The notes: generated from the sequence alone by a model not told the origin. DNA of 64,000 nucleotides from Anagrus nilaparvatae (GCA_022575985.1 JAKSXM010000132.1:2790001-2854000); one strand, 5' to 3'. Positions 12,275 to 26,002 are shown, counted from the stretch's first letter. Translations and numbers: made by a program.

Positions 12275-13170
12275 TATTTTAGAGCGAAGCTCAACCTTAT
12301 ATGATTAAACAATCGACTTTTTGTGGGCACGATATCTTAACAATGATTAATTGGATTGCATTAATTTTTTAAAACTGAGCTTTTTTCATCGTGTTTATGA
12401 TCTGCATAATTTTTCAGCCCAAATAGATTATTTTAAAGGCATGTTTATTCTTGTATTTTTGCATTAGACGGATGAAAAACTTTATAAATGTCAGCCACGC
12501 AATAAATTTCATACCTTTTGTGTAAACTTTGCATTGGTGAAATATGTCAAAAATTCAAAAAAATACAAGATATATTTTTATTAATTATGAATTAATTCAA
12601 ATTTTATTGAATTACAGATTTAACGCCCAAGAGCTTGTCTACGCGTCGATTTACACTAAATTAATTTTAAAATCAAAATTTATATTTATTATAGAGCGAA
12701 GCTCTATCTTATAGGATGCGAAAATCGATACCTTGTGGGTACGATATAACAAAAACGATTTATCGTATTGTTTTTATTTTTTAAAACTGAGTTTTTTTCA
12801 TCATGTTGATGAACCCTATAATTTTTGGATCCTATCTGGTATTTTTAAATGCATGCTTGTTCTTGTATTTTTTCCTCACACAGGTGAGGATGACAAACTG
12901 CTATCTGGGGCATTCCTTTTTCAGGGCCGAGGGCAAAACATAATTTTTCTTCGTCAGTGGCTAGAAAACACGTATTTCCGAATCGCGCTGCGGCCGAAAA
13001 ATACGTACTTTCTGGCCGCTAACAAATAAAGTCTTATAAAAGTCACATGCGAAAATGATTTCATATAGCTTTTGTATAAACTTTTCATCGGTGAAATATC
13101 ATAAAAATTCAAAATAAGCCAAAATATAATTTTATTAATTATTAATTCATTCGCATTTTATTGAATTCAA
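12275..13170 (+). repeat. Two diverged direct repeats starting with an AGAGCGAAGCTCT palindrome
   Basis: 12281-12640 and 12693-13190 align in the same orientation. Each starts 'agagcgaagctc', then 'tgtgggcacgatat' or 'tgtgggtacgatat', 'ttttttaaaactgag.tttttt' and 'tgcatgcttgttcttgtattttt'-like blocks, and ends 'ttaattat.aattcat' and 'ttttattgaatt'. The same hairpin occurs inverted at 40500-40512. The open frame at 12733-13029 lies inside the second repeat and is not taken as a gene. Confidence 0.5.
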
Positions 13171-13199
13171 CGTTTAATGCTCAAGTGCTTATCTATATA

Positions 13200-14250
13200 T
13201 AAAAATAGGTATATTTGATGAAAAATCATTAAATTTTCATTGCTTGTGTGTCTTAGGACATATTATTTTGCATAAATTTATTTTTAATTTCAAAATGGAG
13301 GACAGAAAATTTAAAAAAAATTACTAAAAACAAGTTGCATTAGATTATTTGTTTTAACTAATTTTTTTCCGCTAATTTTCATCTGCCTTTTTGAAATTTT
13401 TTTTAAATTTCAACCAATTGGTTTAATATACAATCGAAGCAGCTCTACCGTGATTGCTATTACTTGCCTTTTCTAGGATTCAACAAAAACAAAATTCCTC
13501 CAACCTATTATTCCTCTATTTTTTATTTACTAAAGAAACACGTTTAAAAAAGCTAGTTTACCGCAAAAGGTTTGGAAAAATGAAAATCAAGATACAATAA
13601 TTTTTTCCCCCAATTTTTATTAAATTTAGGGGTAGCTTTGATCCATTTTTATCCCCCGTAAAGGAGGCAGTAAATTATTGTCGTTAAAATACGATAAAAC
13701 ATTTTCAATACAAGTTTTAAAAAAAAATAATGAAAAAAAAATGTACATCGTGTTTTCTAATTTTTTTTACTCTTGGGATACTTGGAAATTATATATCAGA
13801 GTCTTCATACATTGTGCGTTTCTGCAAAATGTATATAAGTTACACTTATATAGATACTCACTGTTATATTATATATTATATTTGAAAGCAAATTATGCTT
13901 TTTCCTTTGATAAGAAAATATTAATGTAATTATTAGCTATAGATTAATAGGTACTTTTATTATTATTTTTCTTTAATTAAGTATTAATTATAATAATTAT
14001 ATATTATATTGCAATTAAATCTAGTATATAATATATTATATTATTTGGTATTTTGTAAATTAGAGATGACTATTCTCTAAAATTAGAAACTTTAATATTA
14101 GTTCATTGGTAGTTTTAAAATACGAAGCATATATATTTAAGATTGGGCATCTACTGATGAGCCAACCCAATATTTGTCCTGGTGAAACACTAAAAAAAAA
14201 TTTACGTACTCTTGAAGTCATTCAGAATAAACTTTGATTTTTTTATAATA
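13200..14250. other. AT-rich non-coding
   Basis: No gene. A short block near 13410-13450 ('caaccaattggtttaat...gcagctctaccg') recurs at 48385-48465, so it is interspersed repeat debris. Confidence 0.4.
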
Positions 14251-14329
14251 GTTTATACTTTCGATAAGAATATTGAATTTTGAATTTTTGTTTGAATAAA
14301 AATTCAAACAAAAATTCAAATAAATTTGT

Positions 14330-15240
14330 TTATCATATCTTAATCTTAATCTTAATACTATATATATTTGAAAATTTATTTGTTTGTTTGTGTGTTTGTA
14401 CCCTAATGGCGCAAGAACCGCCGAACCGATTGGCATCAAACCGGTGTCAAAATAAAGAAAAAAAGTCTGCGGGTGACATAGGCCCTATATTTTCTGATTA
14501 ACTATCATAGTTTTTGAGATATTTAATTTTTAGTGTTTTTAAGTTTGTACTATTCGATTCGGCACCAATTTTTACGTATTCTCCTAAATTTTTATTCGAA
14601 ACGGAGGTATCTTTAAAATTTTATAAAATATTTTTGAAGCTGGTAAAAAAAATTTTTTTCATTTTTTTATTTTTTATGGTATTTTTAATAATTTATTTGT
14701 GTGCCTGTGTCTCTATGTATTTCATCACGAGGCTCAAAACAATGAAAGAAATTACATAAAACCGGTGTCAAAGTAAAGTTAAAATAAAAAAATTTTTACT
14801 ATTTTTGGAGAAAATTAATTTTTTTGAAAATTTGGTTAAAAAGTGAAATAACTGAAAAATATGATAAAATTTTAATGTCGGAATTGGTATTACTTGATTC
14901 AGTTAATTCTAGAACCATATATATATATATACATATCTGAATTGAATACTATATACTATATATATTTGAACATTTATTTGTCTGTCTGTCTGTCTTTCTG
15001 TCTGTACCCTAATGACTTAATAACCGCCGAAAAAATTGACATGAAACCAGTGTCTTATTAAGGAATAAAAGTATGCAGATAGCATAGGCTATAGTTTTGC
15101 GACTCAGCTTTCGTACTTTTGGAGATATTCAATTTTTACTATTTTTGGGATAAATAAAATTTGCTGAAAATTTGCTTAAAAAGTGAAATATCTGAAGAAT
15201 ATGATCAAATTTTACTGTCGCAATTGGTATTACTTGATTT
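14330..15240 (+). repeat. Degenerate direct repeats with a (TCTG)n tract
   Basis: Three related units start near 14350, 14680 and 14945. They share 'tatatatttgaa.atttattt', a Tg-rich tract ((gtct)n in the third), 'gtaccctaatg', 'aaccgccga' and 'aaaccggtgtcaaa', and are spaced 270-330 bp apart. Class unknown. The open frames at 14280-14501 and 14514-14759 lie inside these units and are not taken as genes. Confidence 0.5.
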
Positions 15241-15329
15241 GGCACTAATTTATATGTACTCAGTTAAATTTTTTTATTTTCTCTATTATAACTATAGAAA
15301 CAATCGGAATTTATAATTTTCCATTAATG

Positions 15330-15830
15330 TTTTACCTATGCTGCTCTGAATAGTTAGAATGTATTTGCATAATTATAAATTTGTAGTGAAACTAGATTTT
15401 TTTAAGCAATAGAAAACTATTGAAGTAAATGTGAGCAGGAGGGACTGAGCCTCATCTGAAAAATCTGAATGTGTTTGCATAATTATAAATTTTCAGTGAA
15501 AAATGATTTTTTGAAGCAACAGAAACAGAAAATGCGACACAGGGGGGGGGGGGGCGGAGCAAAAGAACAATTAACTTCGTGATTACTATAATCATTTGAT
15601 ATTTTAGAATTAATACATTTTAAATTTAATATCATTTAATAGACATAATACCACTCTTTTGTTTAAGAATAATTTTTTAAATACACCTATATAGAACATT
15701 ACTTAACACTTAATGCAGAAGAGCGCGATATTCTCTATTATAATTATAAATTTGCAATAAAAAATGATTTTTTGAAGCAACAGAAACAGAAATAAATGCG
15801 ACACAGAGGGGGCGGAGCCCCCCTATCACC
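15330..15830 (+). repeat. Threefold repeat ending in GGGGGCGGAGCCCCC, with a 14-G run
   Basis: Three partial copies of 'aattataaatttg.agtgaaa.atgattttttgaagcaacag' start near 15370, 15480 and 15742. The last two end 'atgcgacacag' followed by a G-rich terminus (15541-15558 and 15806-15822). The second copy has a pure G run of 14, which could be a sequencing or assembly weak point. Confidence 0.5.
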
Positions 15831-15840
15831 TTTGCTACCG

Positions 15841-16680
15841 CGTCACCATGGTATATGCTTTAACGTTCCAGCGCAAGACGGTCGATAGGAATGACTCCCG
15901 CGAGCACCTGGATCACCGGCTCAGATACCGTTTGGTATGCACAAGCAATCCGAAGTGCCCCTCGCCTTTGTACTGCAGAGATTCTCTTACAGTACTTTTT
16001 CATCTAGAGGGTGTCCGCTCATTCCTCTGCTCCATATAACAGAATGGAGTTGTCCGTCGACATTAGAATCTTCCGCCTTCCCGATCTAGGTCCGCCGATA
16101 TTTACCATTAACCGCGCCAGATATGATGTCACCTTAGCAGCCTTTTCACATGATTTCTGTAACAAAGCACTGAAGGCCAGCTTGTTGTTAAGCAGGACCC
16201 CCAGATACTTTAAATGTGGCCTAGAAGAAATCTTGTGAGGATTCCACCATTCTCGATGTTTATATCAATTTTGATAGGATCCCTTCGACGGGTCAGCAAA
16301 ACAATTTTGGTTCTCGGGAATGCCATCTAGAGCCCGTGCTCCGTCTTCCACTGACTGATAATATTTATGACCTCGTTCAGCCGCAACTGAGCCTCGGTTT
16401 TACCTATGGCTACGATAGCCAAGGCAACATCGTCCGCGTACCTAATCAGGGAGGCTTCTTCCAGGCGATCGATTCGCAGCAGGCCGTCGTAAAATGCATT
16501 CCACAGATCGGTCCCAGTACCGACCCTTGAACAATGCCCCCGCTTAGCTGTTTTTTCTTTCTGTCATCGTTCGTTTCGTAAACCAGGTTTCAGTTCCGTA
16601 GACAGTCCCTTAGTACTTTTCCCAGCTAACGTGGGATCCGGAAATCTTGCTCGAGGGAGGACAGCATTTCGTTGCATCGG
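15841..16680 (-). pseudogene. R1-clade non-LTR retrotransposon, broken reverse transcriptase fragment
   Basis: Minus strand, much more GC-rich than the surroundings. From 16545 downward it reads GGIVQGSVLGP, then after a frameshift LWNAFYDGLLRIDRLEEAS and the catalytic YADD (bases 16429-16440), followed by VALAIVAIGKTEAQLRLNEV. Toward 15860 the thumb and C-terminal part is recognisable as SEPVIQVLAGVIPIDRLALER. Motif order and wording fit the R1/Waldo clade of LINEs. Several frameshifts and stops show that it is dead, and both ends are missing. It is an import relative to local base composition. The small plus-strand frames here (15848-16530) are its shadows. Confidence 0.85.
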
Positions 16681-16716
16681 GCCGAATGCAAAAATTAGTT
16701 ACTTAATTTTTGTTTA

Positions 16717-17053
16717 ACTGTCAAATTTTAGTAAAATTTTCATTAGGAGCATCCTAAAAATTAAAAATTTTTAAAAATTTTAACAAAAAATAATTTATTT
16801 ATGAATTATTGTGATTTATTAAAACTGTCAAATTTTAGTAAAATTTTCATTAGGAGCATCCTAAAAATTAAAAATTTTTAAAAATTTTAACAAAAAATAA
16901 TTTATTTATGAATTATTGTGATTTATTAAAACTGTCAAATTTTAGTAAAATTTTCATTAGGAGCATCCTAAAAATTAAAAATTTTTAAAAATTTTAACAA
17001 AAAATAATTTATTTATGAATTATTGTGATTTATTAAAACTGTCAAATTTTATT
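16717..17053 (+). repeat. 107-bp tandem repeat, 3 copies plus a partial
   Basis: Units starting 'actgtcaaattttagtaaaa' begin at 16717, 16824 and 16931, and a partial fourth at 17038. The copies look identical over their length, so the array is young. It directly abuts the R1 fragment. Confidence 0.95.
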
Positions 17054-17059
17054 CTGTTA

Positions 17060-19260
17060 TAAAAATTATCAATAATTTTATTATTTCTTCGCATGACTAA
17101 GTTATTTTCTTTTTAAATTTTGAATTCATATTTTGCAAGTTTTAATAAAAAAATACTTCATAAGAAATATAAAACTCATTTTATTTATACAAAAAAAGTA
17201 AATTTTACAGTAAATAAATTCTTTTTTACCATAACTTTTTTTTTGAAAAGATTTAAGTTTTTTTTTAGATAGAATCATCTATATATAATAATAGATTTTA
17301 TTGAGTCGAATAAGTCATCAGTCAAACTTGACAATGTATTAAAAGATTACAAAAGTATTGAAACTTTATACATATATACAGAATACTTGTATAACTTTTA
17401 TCGTACTTTTTTATTTATATATGAAAAATAAAATAAATGATATAGCCTTTTTTTTAAATTTACGTCAATATTATGATTAGTTACTTTTTTTTTACTATCG
17501 CTTTTTTTTCTTCTTTTATTAATAACAAAATTTATGACTTAATTTGTTTGAATTTGCGTTATTTATTATATTTACACTAAAAATACTTATATATCGGTTT
17601 GAGGCTAATTATATAATCGAGACGATCAGATAGCAGTTAATGTTTTAAGCTTTATATTACACTTCGTCTTTGTAAGTTTTTTGAGTTACCGCAGCGGTCG
17701 CTAAATTTCATTACTGCGGCGAAAAGTAATTCACTGCAATGGAAAGTATCATTAATGAGTGGTTTAGTGATATAACACACACTGATGTATAATAAATTCC
17801 ATATTTTTTTCACAATATTTTGTTGTTTTTTTCATTATTTCTTCAAATTTTAGTTATTAAAAAAAAAATGTTAGACCAAAACAATTAAATATTGTAACTT
17901 TTGGTACTAATAAATACGAAATATGAATTAGTTTCAAATCCCAACCAGAAAATACTTCCAAAATTTTGGCAAAAAGCTCATAATCAACAAATTGAAATAC
18001 ACCATTCTAGAAATAATACAATTTTAAAAAAAATTATTGCAAGTTTGCCAACATACACTGTTCTCATATTCAAAAATAAAAAAATCTAAAAAAATTTTAA
18101 AATCATATAGTTCAGCAAATAATAACCGAATAAAACATAATAAAAACTTGTATATTTTTATAAAACGAATATATATAAAGAATTTAGCTATTAAAAAAAT
18201 TTGCTTATACAAGACATGGATGAAATTTTTGCCTTATGAGCAATAAAAAAATAAGCCATATTGAAAATAGCATGAATAATAATAAAAATATCTAAAATTT
18301 ATATTTTTTGCATCATCTGATTTTCTAAACAAAAAAATTTTTTTTTTTATATTTAAACTTTTTTATGTCAGCAATATCTCTCACTTCTTTATATGATAAC
18401 GGAAAGAAAATATCAGGCACGCGTAAATTCAACGGAACATAAAACTTGCAGAAAATCACATCAAAAAGTTATATATATATAAAGGATTTTATTTCAGTTT
18501 TACTTTGGTTATATATAAAACCTACTGCTACAACTTTTTTTTATATTTTTATTTGTTTGAGTGTCAGAGATATCTCTCTCTGTTTTTGTGGTATGTTGGG
18601 AAATTCGAAACTCTTATACTCTCTCGCTAATCGAGATTTATGCTGTACAAATATATATATTTTGTTTTTTTTTGTGCTTTTTTATCTTATAGTTAGTTTT
18701 TTAAGTTCGGTATTAAATAAAAATATTTGCTTTTATGACGTAATTATACATTCCTACTCTCAAGCTTTTAAATTTTATGCTCTAATATTTTATTTAATTT
18801 ATTTAATAGTATATTAATTTAGTTTATTATTTTGAGGATATTTCATTTTTATAAAAGCATATAATTATTTATTTTTAAGAGATTCTGGAAAATATCATAT
18901 TTTTAAACGTATTTAGAGTAATTTAATTATTAATTAATTTTTTTTTTTTGACAAATTTTATGTGTTTTAGAGTTTATTTAAGTTTGTGTATTTGTGAATG
19001 AGTGGGGTATAGTTTCTAATCGTATATAAGTCCTTAGTTAATATATTCACTATTATTCCTTTTTGAACAAAAGAGATGATTATATAGTCATAACTAACAA
19101 GATTGAGCCTTCCCCTTTGTACAAAATTTTACTTACATGTACCTGCTGAAATATATATTTTATAATTAATTACCTTATACATATTTACTAAAAATATCTT
19201 CAAATTAAATTGTAATTTATGCTCTAATAATTAATAATTTATTTATGACTTAAAACTTTG
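17060..19260. other. Gene-poor AT-rich interval
   Basis: No gene that I can support. The 123-codon frame at 18446-18817 has a chance-like hydrophobic composition (many Tyr, Ile and Phe) and no splice or promoter context. A less AT-rich patch at 17680-17760 matches nothing I know. Confidence 0.4.
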
Positions 19261-19264
19261 ATTA

Positions 19265-19500
19265 AAAAAATTAGAATATATTTTTTTAAGCACACGAAAA
19301 TTGAACACAGAGTTTTCAACACATGAAATTCATCTCATTCATGAATTCCACACATAAATTTTCAACAAAAAGGTTTTGGGCCTGAAAATTTATCTGTCTC
19401 AATTCTTGAATGTGTTGAATGCCATTTGTTGAAAACACAGTTATGAATTTTTCGTGTACTTAAAAAAATGTGTTCTAATTTTGGTTTTCAAAAATTTTGT
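19265..19500. repeat. Inverted repeat, about 235 bp
   Basis: The arm 'aaattagaat.tatttttttaagca.acgaaaatt' at 19268-19301 is mirrored by 'aatttttcgtgtacttaaaaaaatgtgttctaattt' at 19446-19481. Inner blocks (gttttcaacaca, attcatgaattc) match less well. Likely a small MITE. Confidence 0.55.
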
Positions 19501-19621
19501 GCTTAAAGTAAGGTTATCAAAATTTTTGCTGGTAAAGATTTTGGAATTATTTATATTAATTATATCTATAATCATAATTTTTTGTTTATTATTTTCTATT
19601 TATATATATATATATAATATA

Positions 19622-19860
19622 CTAGGGGGCCCCGTCCCCTGCGCGCTTCGCGCGCCAACCCCCGCAGAGTGAAGTATTGCGATAGTATATTTTTAATCAC
19701 TTGCAAGGTGTACCTTATTCTTTTTGAAACAACTGATTCTTGACAGTGGTTGTAGAATTGGTATCGTAATACAACGTTATAATAATTGGTTAAATATAGA
19801 AAAAACCACATTGGCCCAAAAGGACCACTTTGGCCCAAACGGACCACTTTGGAGTGGTGA
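19622..19860 (-). mobile_element. Helitron-like terminus, inverted copy
   Basis: 19622-19669 is the reverse complement of the GC-rich terminus described at 2781-2827 (ACTAGGGGGCCCCGTCCCC, then inverted GCGCGC, then ACCCCCGCAGAGTG). At 19805-19855 the 'ttggcccaaaaggaccactt' motif follows, as in the first copy, so both belong to one family in opposite orientations. Confidence 0.5.
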
Positions 19861-20482
19861 GGATTGTGGATAAATTAAGGTTAATTGAAGGACTTGTTCT
19901 TTCTCTTTCCATTATTTTATGGATTAAAAAAGCAAATTAAGATTCTAGCTCTGACTTTTTTATTGGGCTTATATCAATAATTCTGTCCTTGAAAACATAA
20001 AATTTTATGCTATTATAAAAATCTTGAAAAATGCCCATCATGTAGTGATGCTATTTGGACGCCATACTGCCCTTTCTACATCGTTTATCACCTGAGAAAA
20101 GATAATTTGTAACAATTTTTATGAATAAAATACACATAAAAGGTACATACAAAAATTAGACTGGAATCCGAACCCAGGCCTCTGAGACGAGAAGCAAGAA
20201 GTTAAAACTTAAATTTTTTTCATGCTTAAAATATTTCAAATGCCTTGAAAAGTAAAAAAAATTAAAATAAGCGTAAAAAAAAAATGTTTAGCCTTATCAT
20301 ATTACTGTGCAAATATGAACGAAAAGTGAGTAAAAAAAAATTTTTTTACAATTTTTTGGTGAAAAATCGGTTTTTTGCTCTAGATACGCAGAAATGTGAA
20401 TTATATAGATTGCGCTTTTTTTGGCTCATCATACCACTGCGCGCCTATCTTAAGTGCCAAAAAACAAATTTTTTAAATTTTA

Positions 20483-20851
20483 ACATGGAACATGTTCATT
20501 GGATGGAATATTTGAAAAAGTCCGGCTCGGCAGGGGGGGTCGAAAAGTGACGCTTTTAGGGGGGGGGGTGAAATGGACTTAGAATATTTTCGATTCAGGG
20601 ACTTTTGGTGCAGAAGTACCTAGGGAGCATTGGTGCAGAAGTACCTAGGGACCACTGGTACAGAATTAAATAATTTATTGTAAAAATTAATAAGAAATAA
20701 ATTCATATTATTAAAAAACTATAATAATTTGAAAATTTAATTAATTTTGTTTACTTTGAAAAATTTAAATCGAAATATTTGGATATAAATATTTATATTA
20801 TGAACACAATAAATACTTTATTATCAGTGTTATAAGTAAACATGTTCCATG
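20483..20851. mobile_element. Short element bounded by inverted ACATGGAACATGT, copy 1
   Basis: The ends are ACATGGAACATGT and ACATGTTCCATG. The interior holds a G-rich run (20559-20567) followed by 'aaatggacttagaat.attttcgatt.agggactt'. A second copy, 31662-31906, shares the ends and this core. A 24-bp 'ggtgcagaagtacctaggga' duplication (20609-20653) is private to this copy. Confidence 0.55.
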
Positions 20852-20859
20852 CTCGTTGG

Positions 20860-23800
20860 TTGTGTAGTTACACAAACCGGTTATAAATTTTTTTCTTCAC
20901 GTTTCATGCCATCTGCAATCATTTAATCATGAAAAAAAATCTGTTAACCGCAAGCAGACAAATTCGCTAGTGGCAAACGAAAAAATCCACAAATGGCAAG
21001 TGAATTTTATTTTCAATGTATGTATTTTGTACTGTAAGTATATAATGCTGCAGAGACCATAATTTGCAATATGGTTACAAGCCAATCAAGTAAATAAAAT
21101 ATTAAAATAAAAGTTAAACAGGCTTAAAAATAAAAACTAAAATTAATTTTTGAATGCTTATTTACATACTATTTAAATATCAATGAACATACTATACTTT
21201 GACTAAAAAGTAAAAGAATTCAAACTTAACTAATTAAAATAATTAATCGAAAATCATACCACAATCATACGATGTTTGTATTATCTTAATATAAACCGTA
21301 ATCTTTTATTAACTATATGCGAGACCACGTACCTGATAATTATATTTATTTTAATTTATGCGTCTATGAACAATTTAAACAATTATTGAAAAAATAATCT
21401 GAATTTTTACAAATATTTTTTTTTTTTTAATTTTACTTTCATATTTTTTATTAAAATTTATAGACTGTGAAAAATGTAATTAGATAATAGTCTACAAATT
21501 TAATCAGTATTTTTTAATAAAAAGTAATAATATTATTATTTTTTTTAATTCAATTTAAATTTTGATTTCACTAGGTGACCTGAAAATACTTATTTTTTGT
21601 TGCTTTAGAAAAATTCTTTTGGCTTCGTCTCAGATAGTAATTTACATCGGACTAGGATCAACTTTATCCAAAGCTTTTAGTAATAAAGATCTACTTAAAT
21701 AAAATCCAAAACTGTCACAATACACTCTGAAAATAGTATAATGCATTTAAAACCAATTACATATTACTTTTTAAAGTCTTCTTAAATCTATAATCTAAAC
21801 TAAATCCTCAACTTTATTAACATAATTTTAATACATTTTTGACAATAAACTAATAAAATTAATTATCAATTAATTACGTTTTAAACGTATAATTACAAAA
21901 TATTTTAAATTCATGTAAAAAAAAACTTCTTTAAAACTGCTATTTAAGTAAACGAAAATTTATTATCTTGGTATTAGATAAATTTTAATAAAAAACAAAA
22001 AACAGGAATTAATTAGTAATTCTTTTTGATAAACTTTAAAAAAAAACTTTAATTGAAACTTTTTCTATTATACATATTTATTATAACTTTTCATATGCTA
22101 AAGTTTCGTTAATAAGTTAATGTAAATTTATTTAATTTTTTAAAAAGCATCAAATACTACTTAGATAAATTACATCATTAAAATTATATTTCAATTTTCA
22201 ATTTTAAAACTTATAATTAATAATTAAAATATAAATTTTAACAAAATTAACATAATAGTATTTTTAATAAGGTATTTCAGTTAATTCTGCTTTTAAAACG
22301 ATAATTTATAATTACATTTATTTTACTTTTTGTTGTAATGAACGTTACATATTTTTTTTTACAAATTTTTATTACATACTTTAATTAATTTTAGAAATAT
22401 TTCGTATATTTCATATTGTTAAAATGTAGAGTTTTAAAGTTAAAGAGAAAATTTAATGTAAAGAAATTTAGTGCAGTTCAGAGGTTCGATAATAGTTGAA
22501 AAAGGGAAGAATGTTAGAGATTAGAGATTTTATTAAAATTTATAAGATTTAAATTCTAAAATTAATTAAACTACACTGTAAAAAATTCTTTAAAGGTATC
22601 AAGAATAGTAATTCAGATAATAATAATTTTCATATCTTGAGAAGAATTTTTACAGTGTAAATCATTTCAAACTTTCAGACCTTCATTTATAAAAAAACTG
22701 CAGTGTTCTTTGTGCCTTAATTTATTATATTTTAAAATGATAAAAAAATATTCCAAATAACATTCATTTATTAGGCACTTTCTTTTTTATTGTAAAAAAT
22801 TGTTGATTTTCATTTTGTTACCTAAAATTTTTAGGTATACCCCAAATAAAACTTTTTAATAGTATTGTAAGGATAAAATTAACTTGGTGTACGATACCAA
22901 TAACTATCTTTCGAGTATTTTTTAATAATTTCAATGATTTGTCGAAAATTAAAAATGACAATAAAAGTTTTTTACTCGATAACTCGATAAAAAATCATCA
23001 AAATGTTTATTTTCATATTACAAGTGTGAGATAAATATACGAAATTACTCAATAAATGTTTGTTTCTTCGAGAAAAACTTATCAAATTTTAAAGCAAGCG
23101 AACGCCGAGTACATGAATAAAAAATATCAACAAAAAAAAGTAATAAAAAGAATTATATTTAACAAAATCACCGATAAAAATTTTCATTTTTAATATATAT
23201 ATAAAGTTCCTTTTGCAAGTACTTACAGCTTATATATACTATATCTTGATAACAAATCTAACAATGCTTTGTACTAACTTCATCCCCTATTTTTTATGGA
23301 TAAAAATATAAGGATTTAAGATTGTTCAATATGTCTGCCTGTTTTTATCTATCTATCTATATCTATTACACTTATTGTCGATAAGACTAGATTTTTTTCT
23401 TATAAATGCTATTGAAACCAAACTGCTTGATGTTGGCTATAAGCTGAAATTTATTTATGAATATATACACACATTTATTCGTCAACAGTTTTATTTTTGG
23501 GTTTTTTCATTTTTAAGGGACAATAGCAGTTTTTACGGTTTAAGTGTTTTCCAATTCTACTTTCTTTTTCTTTTTTTAATAATTTATATTAAAAAAAATT
23601 ATTGCAAATTTTGATGTAGACATTAACAGTTTTTTTATAGGCTTTCATTTTTCAGAGGATTAGTTCTTAGAACTTATTAGCCCAACCATAAATTTAAATC
23701 CATGAAAAAATTTATAAAATACAATTAATATGAAAATTCTTTGTGCATTTTTTTTATTCTACTTAATTTGGTAAGGTGGATCTTTCGTGAGCACTGGGGA

Positions 23801-26000
23801 TAGCATATGCTTTTTTTGAAACTGAAATTTTTGGCCATATTTCATTGAAACATTTTCATAATTGAATATGACCAAATATATTAGTTTCAAAGAAGGCTAC
23901 GCTAAACTCAGTGCTTATGAAAGGGCCTCCATATAACAGTGGTGCTTCTCGTTTTAAATGTAAAAACATTTTTCATTAGTTAAATTTCTTCTCGCAAATG
24001 AAATGATCTTAAGAGTATGTATATAAGTAACTTTTAAAATCCAATATCGTAGTCAATATATTTTTTCACAGAAAGTAACTGAAATTTTTTTCATTAATAA
24101 AATATCTGATCATTTAAAATGGAACTACTGAACTTCTTACTTTTATACTCACTCATTTACACTTCATTTGCGAAAATAATTTTAACATAAAAATATAATA
24201 AGATTACATTAATAAGATTATATTTACTCGCTTACTAAAAAAAATATTTCAATATAAAATATTTCTTATATTTATTTCTTATAAAAATAATTAATTAAAT
24301 TTTCTTTATGTGATATTTTTTTACAGTAATATAAGTCAATTATAAGGTTCGTTTTCATAAAAATAAAATATGTTCCATAAATAAGTAACTCAATTATTTC
24401 ATCTAATAAAATATCACAAAAACAGAGAAAATTTTTAAAAAGAAAAGTAAAAAAAACAAATATATTCAAACTTTTTACCAGTGCCTTATATACATAGCTT
24501 ATAAAAAAAAAATGTACTAAATCCCTTTAGACGAACTACAGCAAATATCTTCTATACTCTCACGACATATAAGAGAGAAAAGCTCCCTTGGGCATATATT
24601 ATCACCCTGGTAAATTTAGCTTCCGTATAAGTGCACCCAAGGTTGCTTTTCGTCTGAATCTACTACAAAGATATATATATTTTGGAAAAGGGTTTTGTAA
24701 CTGTTCAAATATCTACACACGTATAGACGTACAAGTATGTCCGTACATATATTACAAATGTACATATATATTCTATTAAAAATTATACATATATGTGTGT
24801 GCGTATATATATATACATATATATTTGGCAAATTGTTGAATAGACATGTGAAATTATGTGAGAACTATAAAAGCCTCTGCAATCTTCTCTTACATTTATA
24901 GACTCAGTGCTATGAATAAAGATTATGGATTGAGATATCATAGACGTTTAATAATATATGCACATGGATATAGATCCAAACCACACACATACATCTAAAT
25001 CTACATATTTTACATAACTTATGTGATCGTATATTAGACCCTTGTTTATCAAGGCAGTATCTAAAAATATAAATGTGGTACCAATTTTCCCGATATATAA
25101 AATATTACCCATTAAATTTTTTATTTTTTTTTCTATTTTTTTTTTTAGAAATTTTTGAATTTTTAACACCTTAGTTTAATATCCGAATAATAACTTAGTC
25201 GAACAAAGATTTGGACCCAGTAATCCGATAAAGCATACCGGAAGTATTTTTTATTACTAAATACGACGATTTTTATCCGAAGGATTTTTTTATACTGAAC
25301 ATGAAGTTTTAAACTCTTTTTGGATACCACTTATCCTTACATCATCAAAAGAATCGTTTAACTCTACACAACGTCCAAAACCTAAACCTAAAACGGTTTA
25401 TGGCATCAATTAGCATTAAAAAAACCTTCAAAAGACATAAATTTTACCAGAAAGTCAATTTAGTTTTCAAGATATTATACCAAAAAAATACAAAAAATAG
25501 GTCCGGCACCAATCACAGAAGTTAAAAATTGGCCGGAAAATTCTGTAACTTGTAAAAATCAAAATTACGAAATTGTGAATGCATAGAGAAAAATTGTCAA
25601 CGTCGCGAGTGTTCAGCATTAAAAAATCTTTCTGGAAAAACAGAAAATTCGTTATTCTTGGATTTTATAATTTTTGATAAAAATTGGAAGAGTACAAAGT
25701 CAAATATACGTTATTTTTTGGTTAATCCAAGTTTCATAAAGTTTAAAGTTCAAGTTATTCGGTAATATACAAATAGCGTATTATAATTCTCAAAGACACG
25801 TTTACAATGCAAATGTTTACTTGGTTAGTCTCATGAATCTGTCGTAAAAATATATACTATAAAGTGTAATATTATTTACATAATGATCCATTTACTTAGT
25901 AAAACAAATTTTAATAGTTTGCAAACACATAATTTTTTTGAAAAAAATTTTCTTTTTTATTTACTGATCAAAAATAAAATTTACATAAGTTATTGTTTAT
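20860..26000. other. Gene desert
   Basis: Five kilobases with no gene, apart from the small MITE at 22574. Alternating AT/TA tracts are common. 25170-25560 looks like a decayed repeat (slightly richer in G and C, many broken frames) of unknown class. Open frames at 23375, 24272, 24588 and 24948 have chance composition. Confidence 0.4.
22574..22657. mobile_element. 84-bp TA-flanked miniature inverted-repeat element
   Basis: TA-CACTGTAAAAAATTCTT ... AAGAATTTTTACAGTG-TA. The ends resemble those of the 400-bp CACTGTAAAAAGTAACTT family (33345, 39873, 50238), also with TA flanks. It may be an extreme deletion derivative. Confidence 0.6.
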
Positions 26001-26002
26001 TT

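Noticed and set aside
12733..13029. 98-codon open frame with a cysteine-poor globular look
   Set aside because: It lies inside one of two diverged direct repeats, and its partner repeat does not keep the frame open.
16717..17053. CRISPR-like regular repeats
   Set aside because: The 107-bp units are contiguous with no unique spacers. The genome is eukaryotic, with introns and LINEs.
18446..18817. 123-codon open frame, possible membrane protein
   Set aside because: Its composition is that of translated AT-rich DNA. There is no promoter, splice support or conserved motif.
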